Shown: piece after piece, positions 1-8,409 of the stretch
Layout: the number at the start of each line of letters is the position of its first letter
Position numbering within the stretch: position 1 is the first letter of the stretch
Assembly: GCF_000380005.1 (NCBI RefSeq)
Contig: NZ_KB904188.1
Span: 372,001 to 436,000, forward strand
From: Streptococcus didelphis DSM 15616
GTDB taxonomy: Bacteria; Bacillota; Bacilli; Lactobacillales; Streptococcaceae
Length of the DNA stretch: 64,000 bases
Direction of reading: 5' to 3'
Position numbers and translations under genes: made by a program
Notes under the pieces: model-generated
Told to the model about the DNA's origin: nothing
Seen by the model: the letters and a program-made list of their open reading frames with translations, nothing else
Database searches by the model: none

Positions 1-503
1 ATAAAGATACTTCAGGATTACTAATGATTGCTAAAAATGATAAGGCACATCGTATCTTATCTGCTGAATTAAAAGATAAAAAGTCATTGAGAAAATATCT
101 TGCTATTGTTCATGGAAATATTCCAAAAGACAAAGGCATGATAGAGGCACCTATAGGTAGGAGTGATAAGGATCGGAAAAAACAAGCAGTTACTGCAAAA
201 GGTAAGGAAGCTGTAACTAGATTTACAGTTTTAGAACGCTTTGATAACTTTACCTTTCTGGAACTGCAATTAGAAACGGGTAGAACCCATCAAATTAGAG
301 TACATATGGCCTACATTGGCCATCCTCTAGCAGGGGATCCTTTATATGGTCCAAGGAAAACTTTAGCAGGAAATGGGCAATTTTTACATGCTCAAACTCT
401 AGGTTTTACCCATCCAAGGACTAATGAGCTGATGACTTTTACAGTTGAAGTTCCTCCTATTTTTCAGGAGACTTTAGAAAAATTAAGAAAAAATACCAAA
501 TAA
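1..503 (+). CDS. rluD: RluD-family 23S rRNA pseudouridine synthase, 3' part only
   Basis: The reading frame is open from the first bases of the window, so the gene is cut by the window edge. About the last 166 residues are present. The first visible residues, KDTSGLLMIAKND, are the segment just after the catalytic aspartate of RluA/RluD-type synthases. LETGRTHQIRVHMAYIGHPLAGDPLYG further on is the second family signature. Family members isomerise uridines in large-subunit rRNA (RluD class) or related RNAs; which uridine is modified cannot be told from this fragment. The ATG at 24 is internal, not the start. The gene lies just upstream of the pyr operon promoter, with no strong terminator between them. 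Confidence 0.9.
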   Translation, partial: KDTSGLLMIAKNDKAHRILSAELKDKKSLRKYLAIVHGNIPKDKGMIEAPIGRSDKDRKKQAVTAKGKEAVTRFTVLERFDNFTFLELQLETGRTHQIRVHMAYIGHPLAGDPLYGPRKTLAGNGQFLHAQTLGFTHPRTNELMTFTVEVPPIFQETLEKLRKNTK

Positions 504-572
504 AATCACTCTTTTAATAGAGTTGAAAATGGAATTTGAATATTTTTAAGGATAAATTATTTTAGAAAATAC

Positions 573-601
573 TTGTCTTTAGAAAAATATTTTGCTATAC
601 T
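573..601 (+). promoter_or_regulatory. pyr operon promoter
   Basis: TTGTCT (573-578), a 17-base spacer and TATACT (596-601), with an extended -10 TGC directly in front. Transcription would start near 608, just upstream of the PyrR-binding segment, which is the layout expected for a PyrR-attenuated operon. Confidence 0.8.
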
Positions 602-623
602 GTTAAAAATTTAATATTCCTTT

Positions 624-731
624 AAAACAGTCCCGTGAGGCTGGCAAGGAGAAGATTATGCTATAAATGTGGACTTTTTTTGGTCTACAATTATTTTGTA
701 GAATCTCCTTGTTGTCAAGGAGATTTTTTTA
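624..731 (+). promoter_or_regulatory. PyrR-dependent pyr attenuator leader
   Basis: The segment around 627-645 (CAGTCCCGTGAGGCTGGC) matches the conserved PyrR-binding loop of Gram-positive pyr leaders. It is followed by CAAGGAGA at 645-652. The same octamer recurs at 716-723 as the 3' arm of a terminator (9-bp stem 703-711 / 716-724, loop TTGT, then seven T). The first copy can pair with TCTCCTTG at 704-711 instead, giving a mutually exclusive antiterminator. Known PyrR biology: with UMP bound, PyrR holds the anti-antiterminator and favours termination. This is the only pyr leader in the window and it should control pyrR-pyrP-pyrB together. Confidence 0.88.
703..730 (+). terminator. pyr attenuator terminator hairpin
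   Basis: Perfect 9-bp stem ATCTCCTTG / CAAGGAGAT with loop TTGT, followed by a T-run to 730. It lies 22 bases before the pyrR start and serves as the regulated terminator of the leader. Confidence 0.88.
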
Positions 732-751
732 ATACACTAAAGGAGGAGCAA

Positions 752-1273
752 ATGAAAACCAAAGAAATTCTTGATGAGCTGACAATGAAGAGAGCTATCA
801 CACGAATTACCTATGAAATTATTGAACGTAATAAAAAACTTGATAATTTAGTGTTAGCAGGAATTAAGACACGAGGTGTTTTTCTTGCCAGACGTATCCA
901 AGAAAGACTTTCTCAATTGGAAGGGCTTGATATTGCAGTAGGGGAGCTAGATACAAAACCTTACAGGGATGATGTTAAAAGTGAAAAAGATACAACCCTC
1001 ATGCCTGTTGATATTAATGGTAAGGATCTTATCCTAGTTGATGATGTTCTATATACAGGAAGAACAATCAGAGCAGCTATCGATAATATTTTTACTCTTG
1101 GTAGACCAGCAAGAGTTGGTTTAGCAGTTTTAATTGATCGAGGGCACAGGGAGCTTCCGATTCGGGCTGATTATGTTGGTAAAAATATTCCAACTAGTAG
1201 TTCTGAAGAAATCATTGTTGAAGTTATCGAGGTTGATGGACAAGATCGTGTTAGTCTTGTGGATCCTTCTTAA
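752..1273 (+). CDS. pyrR: PyrR, pyrimidine operon attenuator / uracil phosphoribosyltransferase
   Basis: A 173-residue protein with the PRPP-binding loop [13 protein letters not shown] in its middle, the hallmark of type I phosphoribosyltransferases, and overall PyrR length. It binds UMP or UTP and the leader RNA to terminate pyr transcription; family members also have weak uracil phosphoribosyltransferase activity. I place the start at ATG 752 because a strong AAGGAGGA ribosome site ends about 6 bases before it. The longer frame back to 635 would run through the attenuator hairpin. It is the first gene of pyrR-pyrP-pyrB; pyrP begins 16 bases after its stop. Confidence 0.95.
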   Translation: MKTKEILDELTMKRAITRITYEIIERNKKLDNLVLAGIKTRGVFLARRIQERLSQLEGLDIAVGELDTKPYRDDVKSEKDTTLMPVDINGKDLILVDDVLYTGRTIRAAIDNIFTLGRPARVGLAVLIDRGHRELPIRADYVGKNIPTSSSEEIIVEVIEVDGQDRVSLVDPS

Positions 1274-1289
1274 GAAATAGAGGTATAAA

Positions 1290-2549
1290 ATGAGAGATGT
1301 CATTTACGATGTAGAAGAAATGCCCAAATTTGGAGTTCTGTTTGGACTTTCTTTCCAACACTTATTTGCAATGTTTGGTGCAACTGTCTTAGTTCCAATC
1401 TTGGTAGGTATTGACCCTTCTGTTGCTTTGCTGTCTAGTGCTCTTGGAACCTTAGCGCATTTAACTGTTACAAAATTTAAAATTCCAGCCTACATGGGTT
1501 CAAGCTTTGCTTATATTGCAGCCATGCAATTATTAATGAAAACAGATGGTATTGGTGCTGTTGCTCAAGGTGCTGTCACTGGAGGTTTGGTTTATCTTCT
1601 GGTAGCTCTGATAGTTAAGTTTATTGGGAATGAATGGATTGACAAAATACTACCTCCTGTTGTTGTGGGCCCTATTGTCATGGTTATTGGCTTGAGCTTA
1701 GCAACTACTGCTGTTAGTAGTATAATGCTAAAAGATGGAAAATATAGTCTAATCTATCTTTTAATCGGAATGGTAACCTTACTCTCTGTTATTTTCATTA
1801 ACATCTATGGAAAAGGAATTCTTGCTATCATTCCTATCTTATTAGGGCTTTTAGTGGGCTACCTATTTGCTTTACTTGTAGGAGCAGTAACAGGAGAAGA
1901 AATTATTCAATTTGCAGATGTTGCCAAAGCTAAGTGGCTTAATATTCCTAGTGTAGCTGTTCCATTTTTAACCTATAATTTTAAATTATACCCAAGTGCT
2001 ATCTTAACCATGGCTCCAATTGCATTTGTTACTATGACAGAACATTTTGGTCATGTAATGGTCTTAAATAGTTTAACCAAAAGAGACTACTTTAAAGATC
2101 CTGGATTAGAAAAAACCTTAACTGGAGATGGACTTGCTCAAATTATTGCTGGTTTCTTAGGAGCACCTCCTGTAACCTCTTATGGTGAAAATATAGGTGT
2201 CATGGCCCTTAATAAAATCTTCTCTGTCTATGTTATTGCAGGTGCAGCAGTTATTGCAGGTCTACTAAGTTTTGTTGGAAAAATATCTGCTCTTATTCAT
2301 TCAATTCCAGAACCAGTAATTGGGGGAATTTCCATAGCACTCTTTGGGGTCATAGCCTCGAGTGGCCTTAAAATTCTTATTGAGTCAAAAGTTAATATGG
2401 ATAACAAGAAGAACCTCTTAATTACGAGTGTCATTCTAGTTTCAGGAATTGGAGGACTGATGTTGCAAATCAATGGTTTGCAAATTTCAGGAGTTGCCTT
2501 CTCTACTTTACTAGGAATTATTTTATATCAAGTATTGCCTGAAAAATAA
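1290..2549 (+). CDS. pyrP: Uracil permease, NCS2 family
   Basis: A 419-residue, highly hydrophobic protein with about 12-14 membrane segments and the NCS2 (nucleobase:cation symporter 2) pattern. Visible marks are LFGLSFQHLFAMFGATVLVP near the N-terminus, the conserved acidic site in VTMTEHFGH around residue 250, and the SYGENIGVMALNKIFS segment near residue 300. Family members import uracil with protons. It sits between pyrR and pyrB in the attenuator-controlled operon, so uptake rises when pyrimidine nucleotides are low. The start ATG 1290 is preceded by a weak AGAGG site. Confidence 0.94.
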   Translation: MRDVIYDVEEMPKFGVLFGLSFQHLFAMFGATVLVPILVGIDPSVALLSSALGTLAHLTVTKFKIPAYMGSSFAYIAAMQLLMKTDGIGAVAQGAVTGGLVYLLVALIVKFIGNEWIDKILPPVVVGPIVMVIGLSLATTAVSSIMLKDGKYSLIYLLIGMVTLLSVIFINIYGKGILAIIPILLGLLVGYLFALLVGAVTGEEIIQFADVAKAKWLNIPSVAVPFLTYNFKLYPSAILTMAPIAFVTMTEHFGHVMVLNSLTKRDYFKDPGLEKTLTGDGLAQIIAGFLGAPPVTSYGENIGVMALNKIFSVYVIAGAAVIAGLLSFVGKISALIHSIPEPVIGGISIALFGVIASSGLKILIESKVNMDNKKNLLITSVILVSGIGGLMLQINGLQISGVAFSTLLGIILYQVLPEK

Positions 2550-2595
2550 GGACAAAGTTTACTTTAGTATTATTTAATTTTGGAAGGAAAAAGAA

Positions 2596-3540
2596 ATGCC
2601 AGTAATCAATAACACAGTATCCTTAACACATCTACTTTCCATGGAAAATCTTTCAACCGAGGAAGTTATGGGTCTAATAAAACGAGGTTTAGAATTCAAA
2701 TCTGGGAAAGTTAATTGTGATAGTCAAGAAAAATACGTCACCTCAAACCTTTTCTTTGAAAATTCAACTCGTACACATAAATCATTCGAAATTGCTGAAA
2801 AGAAATTGGGATGTCAAGTTATTGATTTTAATGCTGACACAAGTTCTGTCAATAAAGGAGAGACTTTGTATGACACAATTCTTACGATGAGTGCAATTGG
2901 AGTGGATATATGTGTTGTAAGGCATCCCCAAGTTGACTACTATAAGGAATTAATTGAAAGTCCAACCATTAAATCATCTATTGTTAATGGAGGCGATGGT
3001 TCAGGCCAACATCCTAGTCAATGTCTCTTAGACCTAATGACTATTTATGAGGAATTTGGCTATTTTGAAGGTTTGAAAATTGCTATTGCAGGAGATTTAT
3101 CTCATTCGCGCGTGGCTAAGTCAAATATGCAAATTTTAAAAAGGTTGGGGGTTAAACTCTACTTTTCAGGCCCAGAATCCTGGTACTCACCTGAATTTGA
3201 AGAGTATGGACAATATGTCATGTTAGAAGATATACTTGATGAACTAGATGTTTTAATGTTATTAAGGGTTCAACATGAACGCCATAATGGTACAGCAGGC
3301 TTTTCTAAGGAAGAATATCATCAAAAATTTGGCCTAACACAAGCTGCTTATCAGCACTTAAAAGATAGTGCTATTATCATGCATCCAGCACCTGTCAATA
3401 GAGATGTTGAGATTGCTGATTGTCTAGTAGAATCAGAAAAATCTAGAATAGTTGCTCAGATGGAAAATGGGGTTTATGTCAGAATGGCAATTATTGAGGC
3501 TGTCTTAAATGGACGCAAGAAGGTGTTACCAGTTGCCTAA
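2596..3540 (+). CDS. pyrB: Aspartate carbamoyltransferase catalytic chain
   Basis: A 314-residue protein with the carbamoyl-phosphate-binding motif [13 protein letters not shown] near residue 55, [10 protein letters not shown] near 137, LLRVQHERH near 225 and [11 protein letters not shown] near 270. These are all active-site segments of aspartate transcarbamoylase. It condenses carbamoyl phosphate and aspartate to carbamoyl aspartate in de novo pyrimidine synthesis, in the cytoplasm. The ribosome site GGAAGG lies before ATG 2596. It is the last gene of the operon here: carA and carB, which commonly follow pyrB in streptococci, are absent, so carbamoyl phosphate must come from genes elsewhere. 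Confidence 0.95.
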   Translation: MPVINNTVSLTHLLSMENLSTEEVMGLIKRGLEFKSGKVNCDSQEKYVTSNLFFENSTRTHKSFEIAEKKLGCQVIDFNADTSSVNKGETLYDTILTMSAIGVDICVVRHPQVDYYKELIESPTIKSSIVNGGDGSGQHPSQCLLDLMTIYEEFGYFEGLKIAIAGDLSHSRVAKSNMQILKRLGVKLYFSGPESWYSPEFEEYGQYVMLEDILDELDVLMLLRVQHERHNGTAGFSKEEYHQKFGLTQAAYQHLKDSAIIMHPAPVNRDVEIADCLVESEKSRIVAQMENGVYVRMAIIEAVLNGRKKVLPVA

Positions 3541-3585
3541 AATATAGCATTTACCTACTTATTTTAAAAGCTACTTTTACTATGC

Positions 3586-3617
3586 AAAAGCTTATTCTTA
3601 TCTAGGAATAAGCTTTT
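3586..3617 (+). terminator. 12-bp inverted repeat after pyrB, probable terminator
   Basis: AAAAGCTTATTC (3586-3597) and GAATAAGCTTTT (3606-3617) form a perfect 12-bp stem with an 8-base loop. There is no T-run beyond the four T that end the stem, so it is a weaker terminator candidate than others in this window. It could also act as a processing or stability hairpin. Confidence 0.55.
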
Positions 3618-3709
3618 AGATTACAAAAATGTAAGGGTTGAAGGAAAATAATTTGTTATAATTAAAGCAATATAAGACTAAAATAAATACTAAAGTGGTT
3701 ATGATTTTC

Positions 3710-3738
3710 TTGACAATTACTTAAAAAGGTCATATACT
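3710..3738 (+). promoter_or_regulatory. Strong sigma-A promoter of the MacAB-like exporter operon
   Basis: TTGACA (3710-3715), 17 bases, TATACT (3733-3738). Consensus -35 and optimal spacing. It lies 36 bases upstream of the adaptor gene start. Confidence 0.85.
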
Positions 3739-3773
3739 TGTCTTATAAAAATAATACAAAATAGGAGTTTAAT

Positions 3774-5003
3774 ATGCCAAGAGGGAAAAAGGGAAAAATG
3801 ACAAAAAAAACACAAACCATTATTGCTGGACTTGTGATTGCGGGAGTAGTTTTAATTGGAACAGTTTTATATTTTCAATCTAAAAATCAAACAAAAGATG
3901 TGTCAAAAAAAGATCATTATTCTGCAGTAAATGTAAGTGAAGGTAGCATTTCTTCTTCAACCTTATTATCTGGGACAGTAAAGGCCTTGTCTGAAGAATA
4001 TATTTATTTTGATCAAAGCAAAGGAACTAATGCCTCAGTAACTGTTAATGTAGGCGATAAGGTAGGACAAGGTCAACAACTTGTTCAATACAATACAACT
4101 GTTGCCCAAGCTAATTATGATACTGCAGTGAGAAATAAAAATAAAATTGGTCGTCAAATTAACTATTTACGTACCTATGGTGTTTCAATGCCAGCTAGTG
4201 AAACAGCTTCCGAAGGAGCAGGTGCTTCTGCTGCGACAGGCCCAGCAAGCACAGGTTATAATCAACAATTACAAGATTTAAATGATAGTTATGCTGATGC
4301 TCAAGCTGAGGTAGATAAGGCCCAATTAGCTTTAAATGATACAGTTGTTGTTAGTGGTGTAGAAGGAACAGTAGTTGAAGTTAATAAAGATGTTGACCCT
4401 TCCTCAAAATCTAGCCAAACACTTGTCCATGTTGCTTCAGAAGGACAATTACAGGTAAAGGGAAGTTTAACAGAATATGACTTAGCTAATATTAAGGTTG
4501 GTCAAAGTGTTAAAATAAAATCTAAGGTTTATTCTGATAAGGAATGGGAAGGAAAAATTTCTTACATTTCTAATTATCCATCTGATAATAATGCAGCTGC
4601 TGCAGATAGTCACTCAGGGCCAGGTGCTTCATCAGCCTCAAATTATGAATATAAGGTTGATATTACAAGCCCTATTAATGAATTAAAACAAGGTTTTTCT
4701 GTCTCAGTAGAAGTTGTTAATGAGTCAAAACATGAATTAGTTCCTGTTAATTCTGTCATTAACGAAGGAAAAAAACATTTCGTATGGCTATATGATGATT
4801 CTACTGGAAAAGTAAGCAAAACAGAAGTTACTCTTGGTAATGCAGATGCTAAACGTCAAGAAATTGTCAGTGGTTTAAAAGTTGGTCAGATTGTTATTTC
4901 TAATCCAGATAAACATATTAAAAATGATAAAAAATTAGATAATGTTAAGTCTGCAGATACTGATACCAAAGGAAATAAAAAAGAATCCGAGGTGAGTAAG
5001 TAG
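3774..5003 (+). CDS. Membrane-fusion adaptor of a MacAB/YknXYZ-like exporter
   Basis: A 409-residue protein with a charged N-terminus, one membrane segment at about residues 13-31, and an extracellular part with the HlyD/MacA adaptor layout. A first lipoyl half lies near 70-105 (VTVNVGDKVGQGQQLVQYN). A helical hairpin with a Ser/Ala/Gly-rich linker spans about 115-185, and a second lipoyl half and beta-barrel follow. The C-terminus is Lys/Asp-rich. With the ATPase and permease downstream it forms a tripartite exporter of the type reported for antimicrobial peptide resistance in S. pneumoniae and B. subtilis YknXYZ. The substrate here is unknown. The start ATG 3774 follows AGGAG at 3763-3767. 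Confidence 0.9.
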   Translation: MPRGKKGKMTKKTQTIIAGLVIAGVVLIGTVLYFQSKNQTKDVSKKDHYSAVNVSEGSISSSTLLSGTVKALSEEYIYFDQSKGTNASVTVNVGDKVGQGQQLVQYNTTVAQANYDTAVRNKNKIGRQINYLRTYGVSMPASETASEGAGASAATGPASTGYNQQLQDLNDSYADAQAEVDKAQLALNDTVVVSGVEGTVVEVNKDVDPSSKSSQTLVHVASEGQLQVKGSLTEYDLANIKVGQSVKIKSKVYSDKEWEGKISYISNYPSDNNAAAADSHSGPGASSASNYEYKVDITSPINELKQGFSVSVEVVNESKHELVPVNSVINEGKKHFVWLYDDSTGKVSKTEVTLGNADAKRQEIVSGLKVGQIVISNPDKHIKNDKKLDNVKSADTDTKGNKKESEVSK

Positions 5004-5713
5004 TGGCAGAGGAAAAAGAAGAATTAATTAGACTGAAAAACATTGTAAAAAGTTATAAGAATGGTGACCAAAATTTACAAGTTTTAAAAGGAATCGATTT
5101 AACAGTTTATGAAGGAGACTTTTTAGCTATAATGGGACCTTCAGGTTCTGGGAAATCCACTTTGATGAATATTATTGGACTTTTAGATCGTCCTAGTAAA
5201 GGAGATTACACCCTAAATGGTCAAAAAGTTGAAAAATTGAATGATAAAAAGCTTGCCCAAGTAAGAAATGAGGAAATCGGCTTTGTCTTTCAACAGTTTT
5301 TCCTTCTTTCAAGACTTAATGCTATCCAAAATGTTGAATTGCCATTAATTTATGCTGGTGTTGGAGTTTCAAAGCGTAAAGCTATGGCTAAACAATATTT
5401 AGAAAAGGTGGAGTTAGAAAAACGGATGAAGCATCTTCCTTCTGAACTCTCAGGTGGACAAAAACAAAGAGTTGCTATTGCAAGGGCTTTGGTTAATAAC
5501 CCATCCATTATTTTAGCTGATGAACCTACAGGTGCTTTGGATAGTAAGACAGGCAAACAAATCATGCAACTCTTACAGGACTTAAACAAGGAAGGTAAGA
5601 CAATCATTATGGTTACCCATGAGCCAGAGATTGCCGATTTTGCAAGAAGAAAAATTGTCATCAGAGATGGGGAAATTACAGCAGACACTACTGAAAGTGT
5701 CCGGATTGATTAG
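5003..5713 (+). CDS. MacB-type ABC transporter ATP-binding protein
   Basis: A 236-residue ATPase with Walker A GPSGSGKS at residues 45-52, a Q-loop in FVFQQFFLLSRL, signature LSGGQKQR near 148 and Walker B IILADEPTGALD, followed by the switch histidine in MVTHE. This is the LolD/MacB/YknY subfamily. It starts with GTG at 5003, sharing its G with the TAG stop of the adaptor gene, so the two are translationally coupled. It should energise the permease encoded 11 bases downstream. Confidence 0.93.
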   Translation: MAEEKEELIRLKNIVKSYKNGDQNLQVLKGIDLTVYEGDFLAIMGPSGSGKSTLMNIIGLLDRPSKGDYTLNGQKVEKLNDKKLAQVRNEEIGFVFQQFFLLSRLNAIQNVELPLIYAGVGVSKRKAMAKQYLEKVELEKRMKHLPSELSGGQKQRVAIARALVNNPSIILADEPTGALDSKTGKQIMQLLQDLNKEGKTIIMVTHEPEIADFARRKIVIRDGEITADTTESVRID

Positions 5714-5724
5714 GGAGGAGTTTA

Positions 5725-6948
5725 ATGGAAAATTGGAAATTCGCTCTCAGTTCAATTTGGGGGCATAAGTTAAGATCTTTACTAACCATGCTAGGGATTA
5801 TAATTGGTGTTTCTGCAGTGGTAATCATTATGGGGCTTGGTAATGCCATGAAAAATAGTGTTACAGATGCCTTCTCAAATAAACAAAAAGAAGTCCAGCT
5901 GTACTATAAAGCTAAAAGTGATGAAGATGATCCCTATGCTAGTTTCAATATTGAAGAGAATAAGATGAACGTCAAGCATGAGTGGCTGGAACAAATTGTT
6001 AAGGATATAGATGGTATTGATTCTTATTATTTTACTAATTCTGCCACAGCAGCTATTTCTTATGGAAAGAAAAAGATAAAAGAAACTTATATAACAGGGG
6101 TAAGTCGTGATTACTTTAAAATCAAAAAATATAATATTGTAGCAGGTCGAACCTTAGCTGACAAGGATTATAGTAATTTTTCTCGTATTGTTTTATTAGA
6201 TAATGCTGCATCAGATAAATTATTTGGTAAAGGAAACTATCAAGAAGCCTTGAATAAGGTTGTTAGTTTAAAGGATAAGGATTATCTAGTTGTTGGGGTT
6301 TATAAACCCGATCCTCAAGATATTTCAATTTCAGCCTTAAGCTCAGGTGGAGCAGTCATGGCTAATACACAGGTATCTTCAGAATTCAATGTTAATGAAG
6401 TAGGATCAATTTTTGTCCATGTTAAAGACATTAAAGAAAGTATTCCTTTAGGCAAGGAAGCCGCTAAAAAATTAACACAATTATCCCATGTAAAAGATGG
6501 AAAGTATACTATTCCTGATAATAGCCAAATAATAAAACAAATTGGTCAACAGTTCAGTATAATGACAACAGTAATAGGAGCAATTGCAGGTATTTCCTTA
6601 TTGGTTGGTGGTATTGGTGTCATGAATATTATGCTAGTTTCTGTTACAGAAAGAACCCGTGAAATTGGTCTAAGAAAGGCCTTAGGGGCTACTAGAATTA
6701 AGATATTAACACAGTTTCTCATTGAATCTATTGTCTTAACTGTTTTAGGTGGTACAATTGGTCTTGTTTTCTCTTATTTAGTTGTTGGTGCTTTAGGGAA
6801 TGCTATGCATCTAAAAGGAGCAGTAGTATCTTTAGATGTGGCTGTTATTGCTATCTTATTTTCTGCGACAATTGGTATTGTATTTGGTTTACTGCCTGCT
6901 AATAAAGCAAGTAAGCTTGATCCTATTGAGGCTTTGAGATATGAATAA
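5725..6948 (+). CDS. MacB-type ABC transporter permease
   Basis: A 407-residue protein with one N-terminal membrane segment (about 18-40, SLLTMLGIIIGVSAVVIIMGLG), a large extracellular MacB-type domain of about 230 residues, and three C-terminal segments forming an FtsX domain. GVMNIMLVSVTERTREIGLRKALGA near residue 305 is the family hallmark. It partners the preceding adaptor and ATPase. The strong site GGGAGGAG lies before ATG 5725. The end overlaps the next gene by 8 bases. Confidence 0.92.
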   Translation: MENWKFALSSIWGHKLRSLLTMLGIIIGVSAVVIIMGLGNAMKNSVTDAFSNKQKEVQLYYKAKSDEDDPYASFNIEENKMNVKHEWLEQIVKDIDGIDSYYFTNSATAAISYGKKKIKETYITGVSRDYFKIKKYNIVAGRTLADKDYSNFSRIVLLDNAASDKLFGKGNYQEALNKVVSLKDKDYLVVGVYKPDPQDISISALSSGGAVMANTQVSSEFNVNEVGSIFVHVKDIKESIPLGKEAAKKLTQLSHVKDGKYTIPDNSQIIKQIGQQFSIMTTVIGAIAGISLLVGGIGVMNIMLVSVTERTREIGLRKALGATRIKILTQFLIESIVLTVLGGTIGLVFSYLVVGALGNAMHLKGAVVSLDVAVIAILFSATIGIVFGLLPANKASKLDPIEALRYE

Positions 6949-7552
6949 GTTTGGGATAAGTCATTCTCAATTAAAAAAATTTTTTAGAGTAGTTGGTATT
7001 ATTTCAATTATTCTTTCTATTGTTTTTGTCTTTTATCTGATTGGAAAGATAGATATTTTTAATAACCCTAAAGCTCTATCTCAGCTTATAAAAAATCATA
7101 TGGTTTTGGGCTCTATCCTTTTCTTTATATTGCAGATTACCCAGGTGATTATTCCCATAATTCCTGGTGGAGTCACAACTGTTGTAGGATTTTTAACCTT
7201 TGGTCCCTTATTAGGCTTTCTATTAAATTTTGTAGGAATTATTATAGGATCAACAATTCTTTTCAGCTTAGTTAGAACCTTTGGCAGACCTTTTATTGAA
7301 TTATTTATTAGTGATAATAAAATCAACATGTATGAAAAAAAGCTGTCTTCTAAAACATTTCAACATCTCTTTGTTTTGAACATGATTTCGCCAATGGCTC
7401 CGGCTGATATTATGATTATGATAACAGGATTGAGTCAGATGAGTTTTAAAAGGTTTTTGACAATTATTATGGTTTGCAGGCCTATTTCAATTATAACTTA
7501 TAGTTATTTTTGGATTTATGGTGGAGAATTTGTAAAAAATATTCTTAGCTAA
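6941..7552 (+). CDS. VTT (TVP38/DedA-like) domain membrane protein
   Basis: A 203-residue protein with about five or six hydrophobic segments. IIPIIPGGVTTVVGFLTFGPLLGF (around 75-97) resembles the re-entrant loop of TVP38/TMEM64 VTT-domain proteins, and NMISPMAPADIMIMITGLSQM (around 147-167) resembles the second half. Families with this fold are implicated in lipid scrambling or flippase-like functions; no specific role can be assigned. It overlaps the exporter permease by 8 bases and so is probably its fourth operon member, which suggests an envelope function. Confidence 0.78.
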   Translation: MNKFGISHSQLKKFFRVVGIISIILSIVFVFYLIGKIDIFNNPKALSQLIKNHMVLGSILFFILQITQVIIPIIPGGVTTVVGFLTFGPLLGFLLNFVGIIIGSTILFSLVRTFGRPFIELFISDNKINMYEKKLSSKTFQHLFVLNMISPMAPADIMIMITGLSQMSFKRFLTIIMVCRPISIITYSYFWIYGGEFVKNILS

Positions 7553-7561
7553 ATAAACATT

Positions 7562-7597
7562 AAAAAGTTAGTTGACTTATCTTAACTAACTTTTTTT
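7562..7597 (+). terminator. Terminator after the exporter operon
   Basis: AAAAAGTTAGTT (7562-7573) pairs with AACTAACTTTTT (7584-7595) around a 10-base loop, followed by T residues to 7597. Confidence 0.9.
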
Positions 7598-7631
7598 AAT
7601 AGTGAAAACAAGATAGTGTCAAGAAAAAAAC

Positions 7632-7660
7632 TTGACAGAAATAATTTAATCCTGTATACT
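7632..7660 (+). promoter_or_regulatory. rpsP promoter
   Basis: TTGACA (7632-7637), 17 bases, TATACT (7655-7660). It lies 64 bases before the rpsP start. Confidence 0.85.
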
Positions 7661-7723
7661 AGTTTTATAAGAAATATGGAATTATATTTCTAGATATTAT
7701 AAAAAGAAAAGAGACATTCAAAA

Positions 7724-7996
7724 ATGGCAGTAAAAATTCGTTTAACTCGTATGGGATCTAAGAAAAAACCTTTCTACCGTATTAACGTTGCAGACTCACG
7801 TGCTCCGCGTGATGGTCGTTTCATCGAAACAGTTGGAACATACAACCCACTTGTAGCTGAAAATCAAGTAACACTTAAAGAAGACCGTATTCTTGATTGG
7901 ATGTCTAAAGGTGCGCAACCATCTGATACAGTTCGTAATATTCTTTCAAAAGCTGGAATTATGACTAAATTCCATAACCAAAAGTTCTCAAAATAA
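7724..7996 (+). CDS. rpsP: 30S ribosomal protein S16
   Basis: A 90-residue basic protein beginning [20 protein letters not shown], with [19 protein letters not shown] following. This is the diagnostic bS16 sequence at the usual length. It is a component of the small ribosomal subunit. Codon use is more biased than in its neighbours, as expected for a highly expressed gene. khpA follows 9 bases after the stop, the usual streptococcal arrangement. Confidence 0.98.
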   Translation: MAVKIRLTRMGSKKKPFYRINVADSRAPRDGRFIETVGTYNPLVAENQVTLKEDRILDWMSKGAQPSDTVRNILSKAGIMTKFHNQKFSK

Positions 7997-8005
7997 GAAA
8001 AGCCT

Positions 8006-8245
8006 ATGGATACCATTGAAAATCTTATTATCGCCATTGTGAAACCTTTGATTTCACAACCTGACAATCTTACCATTAAAATTGAAGATACTCCGGATTT
8101 CCTCGAGTATCATCTTGACTTGGATTCACAAGACATCGGTCGTGTTATCGGAAAAAAAGGTCGTACCATTACAGCGATAAGATCGATCGTTTACTCGGTT
8201 CCAACACAAGGAAAAAAAGTAAGACTGGTTATTGATGAAAAGTAA
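8006..8245 (+). CDS. khpA: KhpA, KH-domain RNA-binding protein
   Basis: A 79-residue protein made of one KH domain, with the GxxG loop in [11 protein letters not shown] at about residues 48-58. KhpA pairs with KhpB/Jag and in S. pneumoniae affects cell elongation and division through RNA binding. The link with rpsP (9-base gap) is conserved in many Firmicutes. It is followed by a strong terminator, so rpsP-khpA is a two-gene unit. Confidence 0.93.
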   Translation: MDTIENLIIAIVKPLISQPDNLTIKIEDTPDFLEYHLDLDSQDIGRVIGKKGRTITAIRSIVYSVPTQGKKVRLVIDEK

Positions 8246-8263
8246 TTTTTATCTAGACTGTAG

Positions 8264-8302
8264 AAACTAATTCAATTTCATTTTAATTGGATTAGTTTTT
8301 TT
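8264..8302 (+). terminator. Terminator of rpsP-khpA
   Basis: AAACTAATTCAATT (8264-8277) pairs with AATTGGATTAGTTT (8285-8298) with one mismatch-type or wobble position, followed by T residues to 8302. Confidence 0.88.
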
Positions 8303-8312
8303 GACTATTTAC

Positions 8313-8389
8313 TTGACTGGTTAAGTAAATAGTGCTAAGATATGTAGTTGACTAGAATAACTTTTTTATCTATATAGTTAACTGGTTAA
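8313..8389 (+). promoter_or_regulatory. Promoter with two AdcR-like zinc operators
   Basis: TTAACTGGTTAA at 8378-8389 is an exact match to the palindromic AdcR consensus TTAACYRGTTAA (the zinc-responsive MarR-family repressor of streptococci). TTGACTGGTTAA at 8313-8324 differs by one base. A promoter TTGACT (8348-8353), 17 bases, TATATA (8371-8376) lies between them. The exact operator therefore covers the transcription start, and the other sits upstream. A second -35/-10 pair (8313-8318 / 8336-8341, TAAGAT) is possible and would put the first operator on a -35. AAGTAAA follows each site, extending the repeat. AdcR control is inferred from motif identity only. Confidence 0.75.
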
Positions 8390-8409
8390 GTAAAAAAATA
8401 GGAGTAAAT

